From: an uncultured Rubrobacteraceae bacterium
GTDB taxonomy: Bacteria; Actinomycetota; Rubrobacteria; Rubrobacterales; Rubrobacteraceae
Assembly (NCBI GenBank): GCA_902806105.1
Contig: CADCVI010000209.1
Coordinates: forward strand, 1-22,149
DNA length: 22,149 nt
Reading direction: 5' to 3'
Shown here: piece after piece, positions 1 to 7,041 of the stretch
Layout of the letters: each line of letters begins with the position of its first letter
Numbering within the stretch: the stretch's first letter is position 1
Program-made: the position numbers and the translations under genes
Notes under the pieces: generated by a model
What the model was told of the DNA's origin: nothing
Database searches by the model: none
What the model saw: only the letters and a program-made list of their open reading frames with translations

Positions 1-395
1 GGTGTGAGCCGCCTGACGAGCAGGTAGACGTCCTGGAACTCCCTGTCCATACCGGCGGGTATCTCCAGCTCGTTCCTGCGCGTCCCGAGGGGCGTTACCT
101 CGTCGGCCCCCACCAGGAGCCCAAGCTCCTCTTCGAGCTCCCGCAGCCCGTCGAGCCCGCTCTCACCGGCCATGAGGTGCCCGGCGGCGGTTACGTCCAG
201 CTTGTTCGGCCAGGTCTCCTTGCCTGAGGCACGCCGCTGGACGAAGAGATAAGGACCATCAGAGGCTGCACCCGGGTCGACGATCCAGAGGTGGAAACAG
301 CGATGCCACAGCCCGTCGCGGTGCGCCTCGCTCTTCCACGCTACCCGCCCGGTCTTCTCCCCGCGCTCGTCCATGATGTCGATCTTCTCGTCCAT
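1..395 (-). CDS. Nudix hydrolase, YfcD/Idi-like subfamily (C-terminus cut by window edge)
   Basis: Translation from the ATG at 395 starts MDEKIDIMDERGEKTGRVAW, then a stretch resembling the isopentenyl-diphosphate isomerase-like Nudix group (HRDGLWHRCFHLWIV, VQRRASGKETWPNKLDVTAA). The Nudix box reads GHLMAGESGLDGLRELEEEL. It has six rather than the canonical seven residues between the first Glu and the RE pair, a spacing I also associate with this subfamily. The metal-binding REXXEE core is intact. About 131 residues lie inside the window and the C-terminal end is missing. Nudix enzymes hydrolyse nucleoside-diphosphate-linked compounds; the substrate here cannot be told. The gene is separated from alsD by about 290 bp and may be its own transcription unit. 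Confidence 0.85.
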   Translation of the reverse strand, partial: MDEKIDIMDERGEKTGRVAWKSEAHRDGLWHRCFHLWIVDPGAASDGPYLFVQRRASGKETWPNKLDVTAAGHLMAGESGLDGLRELEEELGLLVGADEVTPLGTRRNELEIPAGMDREFQDVYLLVRRLT

Positions 396-685
396 GGAGA
401 CAGATTAGTACAGAATCCGGGCCGAGGAATGCGCCGCTCCTCCGAGAGACAGTGGGGAACCGATTGTTGCTCGCGGGAGAAGACACCCCAGGGGGATCCA
501 AAGGCAGCAAGCTCTAGTGTCGTTGGCGCGATTGAGAGGCTTGCGTCGCCGGAATCGCTTGCCGGATGTTCTATTCTCAACGATGGTCGGAGTCTTACCC
601 CTTACGCGACCCTTCGACATCGCGAGGCGGGTTAGGTCTCTCGGAGGGCAGACGGAACCCTGACTCGCCATGGCAAGGTCTTTCG
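396..685. other. Intergenic gap with no recognised feature
   Basis: This gap lies between the Nudix gene and alsD. It contains several short overlapping open frames on both strands, none with family resemblance, a convincing ribosome-binding site or consistent G/C third positions. I see no tRNA, known riboswitch core or strong hairpin. It presumably holds the promoter of the Nudix gene, but I cannot place it. Confidence 0.5.
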
Positions 686-1468
686 TTACCCTCCCTCGAT
701 GCGATCCAGGGCCTCCCTTTTCGCCGATGTCGTGTCGGGGACGGGCAGGTCGACGCCGGGAGGTAGCTCCAGGCGCAGGTCTCCCTCCCCGTCGACGCAC
801 AGCTCGCCGCTCTCCAGCCGAAAGTCGAGCACATGCCCACCGAGGCTCCGATCCGAGTCTATAAAATGGAGGTGGTAGCCGGCGACGTTCAGACCCTGAG
901 AATAACCGGGGAATCGAAAACCCACGAGGCTGCCCGAGACGTCGGCGAACTCGAAGGTCGGCTGGTTCTGAACGGCCTCGGCGAGCGGCGGGTAAGGCTT
1001 CTTCTGCCGGGGCACGCTTCGCGTCCTGACGTAGCCGAACCGACCGTCCACGCGCACCGCGTGGCAAGCGTCGCCGCCCAGCAGCGCGTCGAGGATTTCA
1101 CGCAAAGCCGCGAAGTCCGTCGGCGCGGACAGTACACAGGATACGTCCGGCTCGAAGAAAGTGACCACGGCGAACGGTGTTTTGGACGTACCGGGGATCG
1201 CGTAGGCCCGCCCGTCTGCTCGAACCTGGAAGAATTCGCCGTCCAGCGCGATCATCTCGCCGTCCAACGCATCGAGCGTGCCCAGACCGAAGTCTCCGAG
1301 ATCCTTCAGCTCGGCGAAGCTCATGTCCCCGTCATACTTCCCCTCCAACAACGCGTCCACGGTCGATGTCTGGAACAGGGTGTGGTGCAGGTGCTCACCC
1401 CCGCCAAGCTCCCGCTTGTTCAGATACTCCACGTGCAACGCCCCCGCCAGCGCTATATCTATCGACAC
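686..1468 (-). CDS. budA: Alpha-acetolactate decarboxylase
   Basis: This 260-residue protein has the full family signature. LFQTSTVDALLEGKYDGDMS is at about residues 31-50, FGLGTLDALDGEM at about 60-72 and TPFAVVTFF at about 97-105. The zinc site appears as GYHLHF (His199, His201) and GGHVLDF (His212). Spacing matches the three His ligands of the Brevibacillus enzyme, and Glu71 in DGEM fits the conserved active-site Glu. The enzyme decarboxylates alpha-acetolactate to acetoin, in the cytoplasm in most bacteria, and no signal peptide is seen. The start is GTG at 1468 because GGGGAGG lies 4 nt upstream. No acetolactate synthase or butanediol dehydrogenase gene is in the window, so it looks like a stand-alone acetoin gene (also called alsD). 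An AT-rich stretch upstream probably carries its promoter. Confidence 0.95.
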   Translation of the reverse strand: MSIDIALAGALHVEYLNKRELGGGEHLHHTLFQTSTVDALLEGKYDGDMSFAELKDLGDFGLGTLDALDGEMIALDGEFFQVRADGRAYAIPGTSKTPFAVVTFFEPDVSCVLSAPTDFAALREILDALLGGDACHAVRVDGRFGYVRTRSVPRQKKPYPPLAEAVQNQPTFEFADVSGSLVGFRFPGYSQGLNVAGYHLHFIDSDRSLGGHVLDFRLESGELCVDGEGDLRLELPPGVDLPVPDTTSAKREALDRIEGG

Positions 1469-1504
1469 GATTCCTCCCCGTCAGGCCACCCTCGAGCAAT
1501 CTAT

Positions 1505-1615
1505 CCTGGTTGCAAGGTAGGCTTACACTCTAACTTTAATACTAATGGAGCGTACTTCACGTTCGTTTTGTTACTTTATGATGAAATATTAGATCGACAA
1601 GAATTCGTTGTATGA
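1505..1615. other. AT-rich island
   Basis: By eye this stretch is under 40% G+C, while the flanks are around two-thirds G+C. It includes runs such as ACTTTAATACTAATGG and TTATGATGAAATATTAG. It lies between a gene remnant or small ORF and budA and carries the candidate budA promoter. It could be a promoter region alone, or the scar of an old insertion or deletion. Confidence 0.6.
1573..1600 (-). promoter_or_regulatory. Possible sigma70-type promoter upstream of alsD/budA
   Basis: On the minus strand TTGTCG (1595-1600) and TAAAGT (1573-1578) are 16 bp apart in the most AT-rich part of the window, about 100 nt before the budA start. An ACAA-N7-TTGT partial palindrome (about 1597-1611) overlaps the -35 region and could be an operator. 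The hexamers are only moderate matches, so this is a suggestion. Confidence 0.25.
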
Positions 1616-1740
1616 GTGTCGATTCGCGGAAGCACGAAGGATGGCTGAGCGACGACCTCCTTCGCGCGCGGGTTCTCCCGCAGCTGCTCCCTTATGGAGT
1701 TGTTGAGGTTCACGTCCGCGTCGTCGGAGCCGACCGACAT
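1576..1740 (-). CDS. Hypothetical 54-residue ORF, possibly a truncated gene
   Basis: The ORF starts at ATG 1740 with GAGAAGGGG about 6 nt upstream and ends at TAA 1576. The first 30 or so residues (MSVGSDDADVNLNNSIREQL, then RENPRAKEVV) use G/C-ending codons and read like a soluble, charged protein. The last 15 or so residues (TTNSCRSNISS) fall in the AT-rich island and look unlike the rest. That is what one would expect if an original 3' end had been replaced. I do not recognise the family. It lies downstream of rpe in the same orientation. Confidence 0.35.
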   Translation of the reverse strand: MSVGSDDADVNLNNSIREQLRENPRAKEVVAQPSFVLPRIDTHTTNSCRSNISS

Positions 1741-1850
1741 CGCTTACCCCTTCTCGTCCATCGCCCGACTCCTGCTCGCGGGCCTTGGATCGCGAGCATC
1801 ACGCTGATCCCGGCCCGGTTTACAAACGAGGAGGGCGGTCGACGCCTCTC

Positions 1851-2528
1851 TCAGCCCACGGCGGCTCGCTCGCCCGCCTCGATGATCCTGCGCATCTCCG
1901 TCGCCGGGTCGCCCTTGTACACGGCGGAGCCCGCCACGAGCACCCTGGCCCCGGCCTCCACCACGAGGGGCGCGGTCTCGGCCGTGATGCCGCCGTCTAC
2001 CGCTATCGGCAGGTCTGTCATCTCCTTCAAGCGCCGGATCTTCCGGGTCATCTCCGGGATGAAAGCTTGTCCCCCGAAACCCGGGTTGACGGTCAGGACC
2101 AGTATGAAATCGAGGTACGGCAGCGCCCACGCTATGGTCTCGGGAGGGGTGGTCGGGTTGAGAGCGACGCCGGCCTCGGCGCCTCCGGCCCGGATCATCC
2201 CGAGGACGCGGTGCAGATGCGTGACCGCCTCGGGGTGGACCGAGATGCTCGCCACGCCCGCGTCCAGGAACATCGGGATCAGGTTGTCCGGGTTGTCGAC
2301 CATGAGGTGGGCGTCGACCGGGAGGTCCGTCGCCGGGACGAGCGAGGCGGCGACGGGTGGGCCTACGGAGAGGTTCGGCACGTAGTGGTTGTCCATCGCG
2401 TCGAAATGGACGAACCCGGCTCCGCCGTCTCTGGCCTTGCGGACATCATCTGCAAGGTTGGCGAAGTCGGCCGCGAGGATCGAGGGTCCCCCGACCACCC
2501 GGTCGCCTAAATCGGAGAAAAACGTCAT
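1851..2528 (-). CDS. rpe: Ribulose-phosphate 3-epimerase
   Basis: This 225-residue TIM-barrel protein interconverts D-ribulose 5-phosphate and D-xylulose 5-phosphate in the pentose phosphate pathway. Visible landmarks are GPSILAADFANL (about 14-25), HFDAMDNHYVPN (41-52), DAHLMVDNP (72-80), LNPTTP (123-128), VLTVNPGFGGQAF (144-156), AVDGGI (176-181) and VAGSAVYKG near the end. The metal and acid-base residues His41, Asp43, His74 and Asp178 are all present. The MDN in the second motif replaces the common MDG, a mild deviation. The start at ATG 2528 follows AGGAGG at 5 nt. It is a natural partner for tkt and tal elsewhere in the cluster. Confidence 0.95.
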   Translation of the reverse strand: MTFFSDLGDRVVGGPSILAADFANLADDVRKARDGGAGFVHFDAMDNHYVPNLSVGPPVAASLVPATDLPVDAHLMVDNPDNLIPMFLDAGVASISVHPEAVTHLHRVLGMIRAGGAEAGVALNPTTPPETIAWALPYLDFILVLTVNPGFGGQAFIPEMTRKIRRLKEMTDLPIAVDGGITAETAPLVVEAGARVLVAGSAVYKGDPATEMRRIIEAGERAAVG

Positions 2529-2608
2529 TCCTGCCTCCTACATGAGTAGTTTTCCGGCCCCGGCTGCTCTCCGGCCTGCGGCCGCTACGCTGGGGCTTCC
2601 ATGACCAC

Positions 2609-2627
2609 GGCTCGGGCCTTCCGAGCC
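2609..2627. terminator. Hairpin between ppk2 and rpe (7-bp stem)
   Basis: GGCTCGG (2609-2615) and CCGAGCC (2621-2627) form a perfect 7-bp stem with a 5-nt loop, in the 230-bp gap after ppk2. There is no T-run on either side, so it may be a weak or Rho-assisted terminator or an RNA-stability element. I see no other gene in the 2529-2758 gap. Confidence 0.3.
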
Positions 2628-2758
2628 ACGACCGTCGTCAGGGCGGGGTCGCGACGGTTGGGCGCACTCCGGCCCCCGGGACGGGCCCTAACCGGGTTTC
2701 GGGCGCTGTGGGGCTCGTCGTCGAGGGGGATGGAAAGCCCGGCGTGCAGTGACGCCCA

Positions 2759-3628
2759 TCAGACCGGGATCGAGATTTGGTCCAGCCCAGCCTCCGCCGG
2801 GGGGAACTTCGGGTCCATGGCCTCAAGGGTGTCGGCGATGGTGCGGGCGACGACGAGGTTGCGGTACCACTTCTTGTTCGCCGGGACGACGTACCAGGGG
2901 GCGTGCGCGGTCGAGGTGTTGTTGATGGCTTCCTCGAAGGCCTCCTGGTAGTCGTCCCAGAACGCGCGCTCCTTTATGTCGTTCTTGGAGAACTTCCACC
3001 GCTTCTCCGGGTCGGAGAGCCGGCTCTCCAGGCGCCGCTTCTGCTCGTCCTTGGAGATGTGGAGGTAGAACTTGATCACCGTGATCCCGTTCAAGCTGAG
3101 GTTCTGCTCGAAGTTGTTTATCTGCTCGTAGCGCGGGCGCCACACGTCTTCTGGGACGAGGTTCTTCACTCGCACCACGAGCACGTCCTCGTAGTGGGAG
3201 CGGTTGAAGATGCCGATGCGGCCCCGGGCGGGGACGCTCTTGTGGTAGCGCCACAGAAAGTCGTGGTTCGCCTCCTCGGGGTTCGGCGCCTTGAACGAGG
3301 AGACCCGGCACCCCTGAGGGTTCACGCCGCTGAAGACGTGCTTGATCGTGCCGTCCTTGCCGCCCGTGTCCATGGCCTGCAAGACTATCAAGAGGCCCTG
3401 CTTGTTCTCCGCGTACTGGCGGGCCTGCAGATCCTGGATGCGCCGGCGCTGCGTCTCCAGCTCCCCGAGGACTTCCTTCTTCTTCGTGTAGTGCTCCGAC
3501 TGGTCCGCATCTACGGCCGCCAGCACTACCCCCTCGCCGGGCGAGACGCTGTGCCTCGGGTAGTCTTTGTTGTTCGCCGCCTGCGCGTCCTCACGCGACT
3601 TCCCGTTCCTTTTCGCGTTCTTAGACAA
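2759..3628 (-). CDS. ppk2: Polyphosphate kinase 2 family (PPK2) nucleotide phosphotransferase
   Basis: This 289-residue single-domain PPK2 transfers phosphate between inorganic polyphosphate and nucleoside mono- or diphosphates in the cytosol. The Walker A loop is AMDTGGKDG (about 85-93), followed by HVFSGVNPQGC and SFKAP. The Walker B/catalytic segment is RIGIFNRSHYEDVLVVRV (137-154). The C-terminal part has WKFSKNDIKERAFWDDY and APWYVVPANKKWYRN, as in the PPK2 group annotated as polyphosphate:nucleotide phosphotransferase. This resembles class III more than class I, which I infer from the motif style only. The start is TTG at 3628, with AGGAG 6 nt upstream inside a 12-bp palindrome (3628-3639). 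Its role in this sugar cluster may be to regenerate ATP for the kinases. Confidence 0.92.
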   Translation of the reverse strand: MSKNAKRNGKSREDAQAANNKDYPRHSVSPGEGVVLAAVDADQSEHYTKKKEVLGELETQRRRIQDLQARQYAENKQGLLIVLQAMDTGGKDGTIKHVFSGVNPQGCRVSSFKAPNPEEANHDFLWRYHKSVPARGRIGIFNRSHYEDVLVVRVKNLVPEDVWRPRYEQINNFEQNLSLNGITVIKFYLHISKDEQKRRLESRLSDPEKRWKFSKNDIKERAFWDDYQEAFEEAINNTSTAHAPWYVVPANKKWYRNLVVARTIADTLEAMDPKFPPAEAGLDQISIPV

Positions 3629-3671
3629 GGAGATCTCCTCCGGTCGCTCTCTCGTGTACAGCGCCGAAGCG

Positions 3672-3711
3672 GGGCTGGCGCCGGGGTTTCGCGAAACCCC
3701 GGCGCCAGCCC
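3672..3711. terminator. 40-bp perfect palindrome (20-bp stem) between GH65 and ppk2
   Basis: The arms GGGCTGGCGCCGGGGTTTCG (3672-3691) and its exact complement (3692-3711) meet with no spacer. The hairpin lies about 55 nt after the GH65 stop and about 45 nt before the ppk2 start. No T-tract follows on the minus strand. The RNA stem would be very stable, so it is probably a transcription-punctuation or mRNA-stability element, perhaps with partial read-through into ppk2. Confidence 0.65.
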
Positions 3712-3766
3712 TTCCGGACGCCGGGGTCGCTGCCCGCCCTGGAAGCGCCTATCGGGCTCTGGCGCA

Positions 3767-6187
3767 TTAGAACTCGAAGGTCTCGCTCGCTCCTGGCCTG
3801 AGCTCTCTGACCTCGTCGCCGACGCCGATCTTGACGGGGCGGCCGAGGCCGTCGGCCTGCGCGGAGACCGTCATCCTGTTCCCCTCGAACGTCAGCTCCA
3901 GGCGGATGCCGCGGAAGCGCATGGGGAAGGAGAGGCCGTCGAGCTGCTTCAAGGCCTTCGGCCTGAAGTACAGGACGCCGTCGCGGACCTCGCTCCCGGC
4001 GTAGCTCCGTTGGATCAGGTCAAGCGTACCGGCCATCACCCCCATGTGGATGCCCTCCTGGGTGGTTCCGCCCTGCACGTCCCCGATGTCGCTCTCGAGC
4101 GCCACCATGTACCGGTCCCACGAGCTTTCGGGGTCGATGCCCGCCAGGATGCTGGCGTGCGCGACGTAGCTCAGGGTCGAGCCGTGGGAGGTGCGGCGGT
4201 CGTAGTAGTCGACGTTCTTCCGGACCATGTCCGGGTCGTAGTCGTAGCCGAGCCGTTCGAAGAGCCGCTTTATGTCGTCGTCCGCGAAGAGGAAGAACAG
4301 GAGCACGGCGTCGGCCTGCTTGGCGAGCTTGTAGCGGTCGGGATCCTCGCCCTCGGCCCTGAGGATGCGGTCGAGACGCTGGATGTTGCCGTACTTGTCG
4401 CGGTAGTGGTCCCAGTCCAGCTCTTCGAGGTCCTCGTAGCCCTCGAACTGGCTGATGATGCCGTCGCCGTGGAACGGGACGAACATCTTGTGGCTCATCT
4501 CGCCCCAGAGGCGAACGTCCTCGTCCGTCAGTCCGGTCTTCTCGCGCAGGGACGCCCGGCGGCGCTCGGAGAGCAGGTTGAGAACCTTGCCGACGGTCTC
4601 GGAGATCCAGGCGACCATCACGTTGGTGTAGGCGTTGTTCCTGAGGCCCTCTTCCTCTGTGTCCGGGAGCTTCTCGTGGAACTCGTCAGGTCCCATGACG
4701 CCGTGGATCTCGTAGCGGTCACGCTCGGGGTTGAAGTGCGCGATGCTCGCCCAGAAGCGCGCGATCTCGACCATCATCTCGGCCCCGTAGTCCCGGAGGA
4801 ACGCGTAGTCTCCGGTCGTCTGGTAGTAGTTCCAGATGTTGTAGAAGATCGCCGCGTTGACGTGGCGCTGGTTGTGGCTGAGGTCCGGATCCCACTTCCC
4901 GGAGTTGGGGTTGAGGTGGACCTTCTGGGTCTCTTCCTGGCCGTCGGAGCCGCTCTGCCACGGGAACATCGCGCCCTTGAACCCGGCGGCCCTCGCCGCC
5001 GCGCGCGCCTCGTCCAGCCTGCGGTAGCGGTAGAGGAGGAACCCGCGCGTGACCTCCGGCAGCCGGAAGTTGAGGAACGGGTAGATGTACAGCTCGTCCC
5101 AGAAGATGTGCCCCCGGTACGCCTCGCCGTTCAAGCCGCGCGCCGGGAGCCCGGCGTCGAGGTCGGCGGTGTGCGGCGAGCAGACCTGCAGGACGTGCGA
5201 GATGTGCAGGCGGAGCAGGAGCTGGACGCGGTCGTCCTTCGGGACGCGCACGTCGCAGACCGCCCACAGCTCGTCCCACGCGCTCGCGTGGCGCTCGAAA
5301 GCCTCCTCGAACGTCCCGTAGCGGCCGACGGCCTTCCCGGCATTCGAGAGCGGCTCGTTTATGGCGCTGTCCCGCGAGGTGTAGAAGGAGACCATCTTCT
5401 CGACCCGGACCGTCGAGCCCTCCTCGACCTCGAAGGAGAGCACCTGATGGATGTAGTCCTGCATCTGGTAGAGGCTGCGCTCCACGTCCAGGAGCCCCCC
5501 CTCGCCGTAGATGCGGGTCCGGGCCGCCTGGGCGACGTAGATGCGCGACTGGCGGGTCCGGACCTCGATCGCAATTACCTCCGGCCCGAAAGTCCTCGGG
5601 GAGACGGGGTCTAGGTGGCGACCTTCCAGGGCCTTGTAGCGGGCGACGCCCCGGTTCGTCACACGTCCGTCCAGGGCGGAGATGATCTCCACCCTGCCCG
5701 ACCAGTTTTCGGGCGTGATCTTCCACTGCATCGCGCCCATGTGCATCTCGGCCATGCTCACGAATCGGCGGGCCTCCAGCGTGGTCTCGCGCCCCGCCCG
5801 GTCACGAATGCGCATGGTGCGCACGCCCATGGCGTTACGGATGTCGTACTCGTGGCGGTAGGAGAGCAGCTCGACGTTGTCGGTCCCGATTGCCTCCTCT
5901 CCCTCGATCCTGAGCTCCAACGAGAGCCAGTTCGGGAGGTTGACCAGGTCCTCGTTCAGGACCGGCACCCCGTTCATGATGGTGGTCTCCCGGTTGAAGC
6001 CGCCGTGGGCGTAGGTGCCCGGGTAGCTGACCCCGTCCGCCTCGGACCAGGCCATCGCCCCCCGCGAGCAGAAGTAGCCGTTGCCCGTGGACGTTATGGC
6101 CTCGCGCAGCCCCTCCTGCTCGGGCTCGAACGAGTCGTAGGAAAGGGTCCAGTTCGGGCCCGTATTCTTTCTTCTCTCTTCCAGCAA
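3767..6187 (-). CDS. Glycoside hydrolase family 65 protein (trehalose/maltose phosphorylase-like)
   Basis: This 806-residue GH65 protein has the N-terminal beta-sandwich (NLPNWLSLELRI, about 84-94) and then the (alpha/alpha)6 barrel. Barrel motifs are ARGLNGEAYRGHIFWDELYI (349-368), GAMFPWQSGSDGQEETQKVH (405-424), GVMGPDEFHE (496-505), NNAYTNVM (517-524), AKQADA (622-627), SHGSTLSYVAHA (667-678) and DVQGGTTQEGIH (703-714). Glu502 in GPDEF is the expected general acid. Members act on alpha-glucosides such as trehalose, maltose or kojibiose, usually by phosphorolysis to beta-glucose 1-phosphate. A phosphorylase is consistent with the beta-PGM-like gene nearby, but hydrolysis cannot be excluded. 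It closely resembles the C-terminal part of M. tuberculosis Rv2006 as I remember that sequence. The start is TTG 6187 with AAGGAG 6 nt upstream; the same frame stays open further upstream but only as an overlap with otsB. Confidence 0.9.
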   Translation of the reverse strand: MLEERRKNTGPNWTLSYDSFEPEQEGLREAITSTGNGYFCSRGAMAWSEADGVSYPGTYAHGGFNRETTIMNGVPVLNEDLVNLPNWLSLELRIEGEEAIGTDNVELLSYRHEYDIRNAMGVRTMRIRDRAGRETTLEARRFVSMAEMHMGAMQWKITPENWSGRVEIISALDGRVTNRGVARYKALEGRHLDPVSPRTFGPEVIAIEVRTRQSRIYVAQAARTRIYGEGGLLDVERSLYQMQDYIHQVLSFEVEEGSTVRVEKMVSFYTSRDSAINEPLSNAGKAVGRYGTFEEAFERHASAWDELWAVCDVRVPKDDRVQLLLRLHISHVLQVCSPHTADLDAGLPARGLNGEAYRGHIFWDELYIYPFLNFRLPEVTRGFLLYRYRRLDEARAAARAAGFKGAMFPWQSGSDGQEETQKVHLNPNSGKWDPDLSHNQRHVNAAIFYNIWNYYQTTGDYAFLRDYGAEMMVEIARFWASIAHFNPERDRYEIHGVMGPDEFHEKLPDTEEEGLRNNAYTNVMVAWISETVGKVLNLLSERRRASLREKTGLTDEDVRLWGEMSHKMFVPFHGDGIISQFEGYEDLEELDWDHYRDKYGNIQRLDRILRAEGEDPDRYKLAKQADAVLLFFLFADDDIKRLFERLGYDYDPDMVRKNVDYYDRRTSHGSTLSYVAHASILAGIDPESSWDRYMVALESDIGDVQGGTTQEGIHMGVMAGTLDLIQRSYAGSEVRDGVLYFRPKALKQLDGLSFPMRFRGIRLELTFEGNRMTVSAQADGLGRPVKIGVGDEVRELRPGASETFEF

Positions 6188-6219
6188 CGTTCGCTCCTTA
6201 AAGGTTTGGACGACAGACT

Positions 6220-7041
6220 CTAGCGCGCGAGCGTACCGAGGAAACGCTCGACCTCGGAGACGTTGTAAAGAACGTAATCGGCCGACGTGGTCCGCCCCGC
6301 GACCTCCGGGTCGTCCGCCTCGCCGACAAAGAAGCCGATGCCGCGCGGAGAGGTCTCGTTGAGGGCCTCGAAGGCGTGCTCGTCGGTGACGTCGTCGCCG
6401 AGGTAGATCGGCAACACGTCCTCGCCGTCCAGCTCCAGCGTCTCCAGGAGATAAAGGACGGCCTTCCCCTTGTCCCAGTCGATCTTCGGCTGGATCTCGT
6501 AGACCATCTTGCCGGGCGTCACCTTCAACTCGTCGGCGCGTTCTTCGAGCAGCCCCTCTACGATCTCTCCTATCTTCGGCTTCTCTTCGTCGGAGACGAG
6601 CCGGTAGTGGACCGCGACCGAGGCCTTCTTCGGCTCGATCGCGACCCCCTCGAAGGGCTTCGTCTCCTCCCGCAGCCTCGCCTCGACCTCCTGCAACAGG
6701 TCCTCGGACCCGGCGCCCGCGTCGTGCTGGATCTTCCCCTCGTCCGGGCTCCAGATGTCGAAGCCGTGGCTGCCGGCGACGATGAGGTTGTTCAGCCCCA
6801 TGAGCTCCTGCACGACGGGCCGGTCCCGCCCGCTGACCACGCACACCACGCACCGCTCCGCGAGCCCGCTGACGGCGTCCCTCATGCTCTCCGAGATGAC
6901 GGCGTCCTCCGGCCGGTCCACGATCGGCGTCAGCACCCCGTCGTAATCCAGGAACACGGCGAGGCGCTTCCCCTCCAGGCGCCGCTCTATCTCGCCGCTC
7001 CCGTCCAGCGCGTGCGTCAGGTCACCGATCTCCCTAGCCAA
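6220..7041 (-). CDS. otsB: Trehalose-6-phosphate phosphatase
   Basis: This 273-residue HAD phosphatase dephosphorylates trehalose 6-phosphate to trehalose. The nucleophile motif is FLDYDGVLTPIVDRPEDA (30-47), with Asp32 as nucleophile and Asp34 as acid. Other motifs are VVSGRDRPVV (68-77), GSHGFDIW (90-97), IDWDKGKAV (187-195) and YLGDDVTDEHAF (213-224). All four HAD motifs are intact. The start is TTG at 7041 with AGGAGG about 5 nt upstream. The first 8 nt overlap the 3' end of the beta-PGM-like gene, implying translational coupling. No otsA is seen, so the trehalose 6-phosphate would come from elsewhere in the genome or from uptake. Confidence 0.93.
   Translation of the reverse strand: MAREIGDLTHALDGSGEIERRLEGKRLAVFLDYDGVLTPIVDRPEDAVISESMRDAVSGLAERCVVCVVSGRDRPVVQELMGLNNLIVAGSHGFDIWSPDEGKIQHDAGAGSEDLLQEVEARLREETKPFEGVAIEPKKASVAVHYRLVSDEEKPKIGEIVEGLLEERADELKVTPGKMVYEIQPKIDWDKGKAVLYLLETLELDGEDVLPIYLGDDVTDEHAFEALNETSPRGIGFFVGEADDPEVAGRTTSADYVLYNVSEVERFLGTLAR

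Noticed and set aside
341..580. Minus-strand frame entering the Nudix gene
   Set aside because: It overlaps the Nudix reading frame out of phase and has no recognisable motif or ribosome-binding site.
396..685. Riboswitch or tRNA in the gap before the Nudix gene
   Set aside because: I could not find a known aptamer core, a T-loop or a CCA end on either strand.
1612..2385. Plus-strand frame opposite rpe
   Set aside because: It is the mirror of a clear ribulose-phosphate epimerase and lacks family features.
2777..5614. Open plus-strand frame of 945 codons opposite ppk2 and GH65
   Set aside because: It is antisense to two recognisable genes. Composition is dominated by Val, Leu, Arg and Asp, as expected from the opposite strand of GC-rich genes, and no family motif is present.
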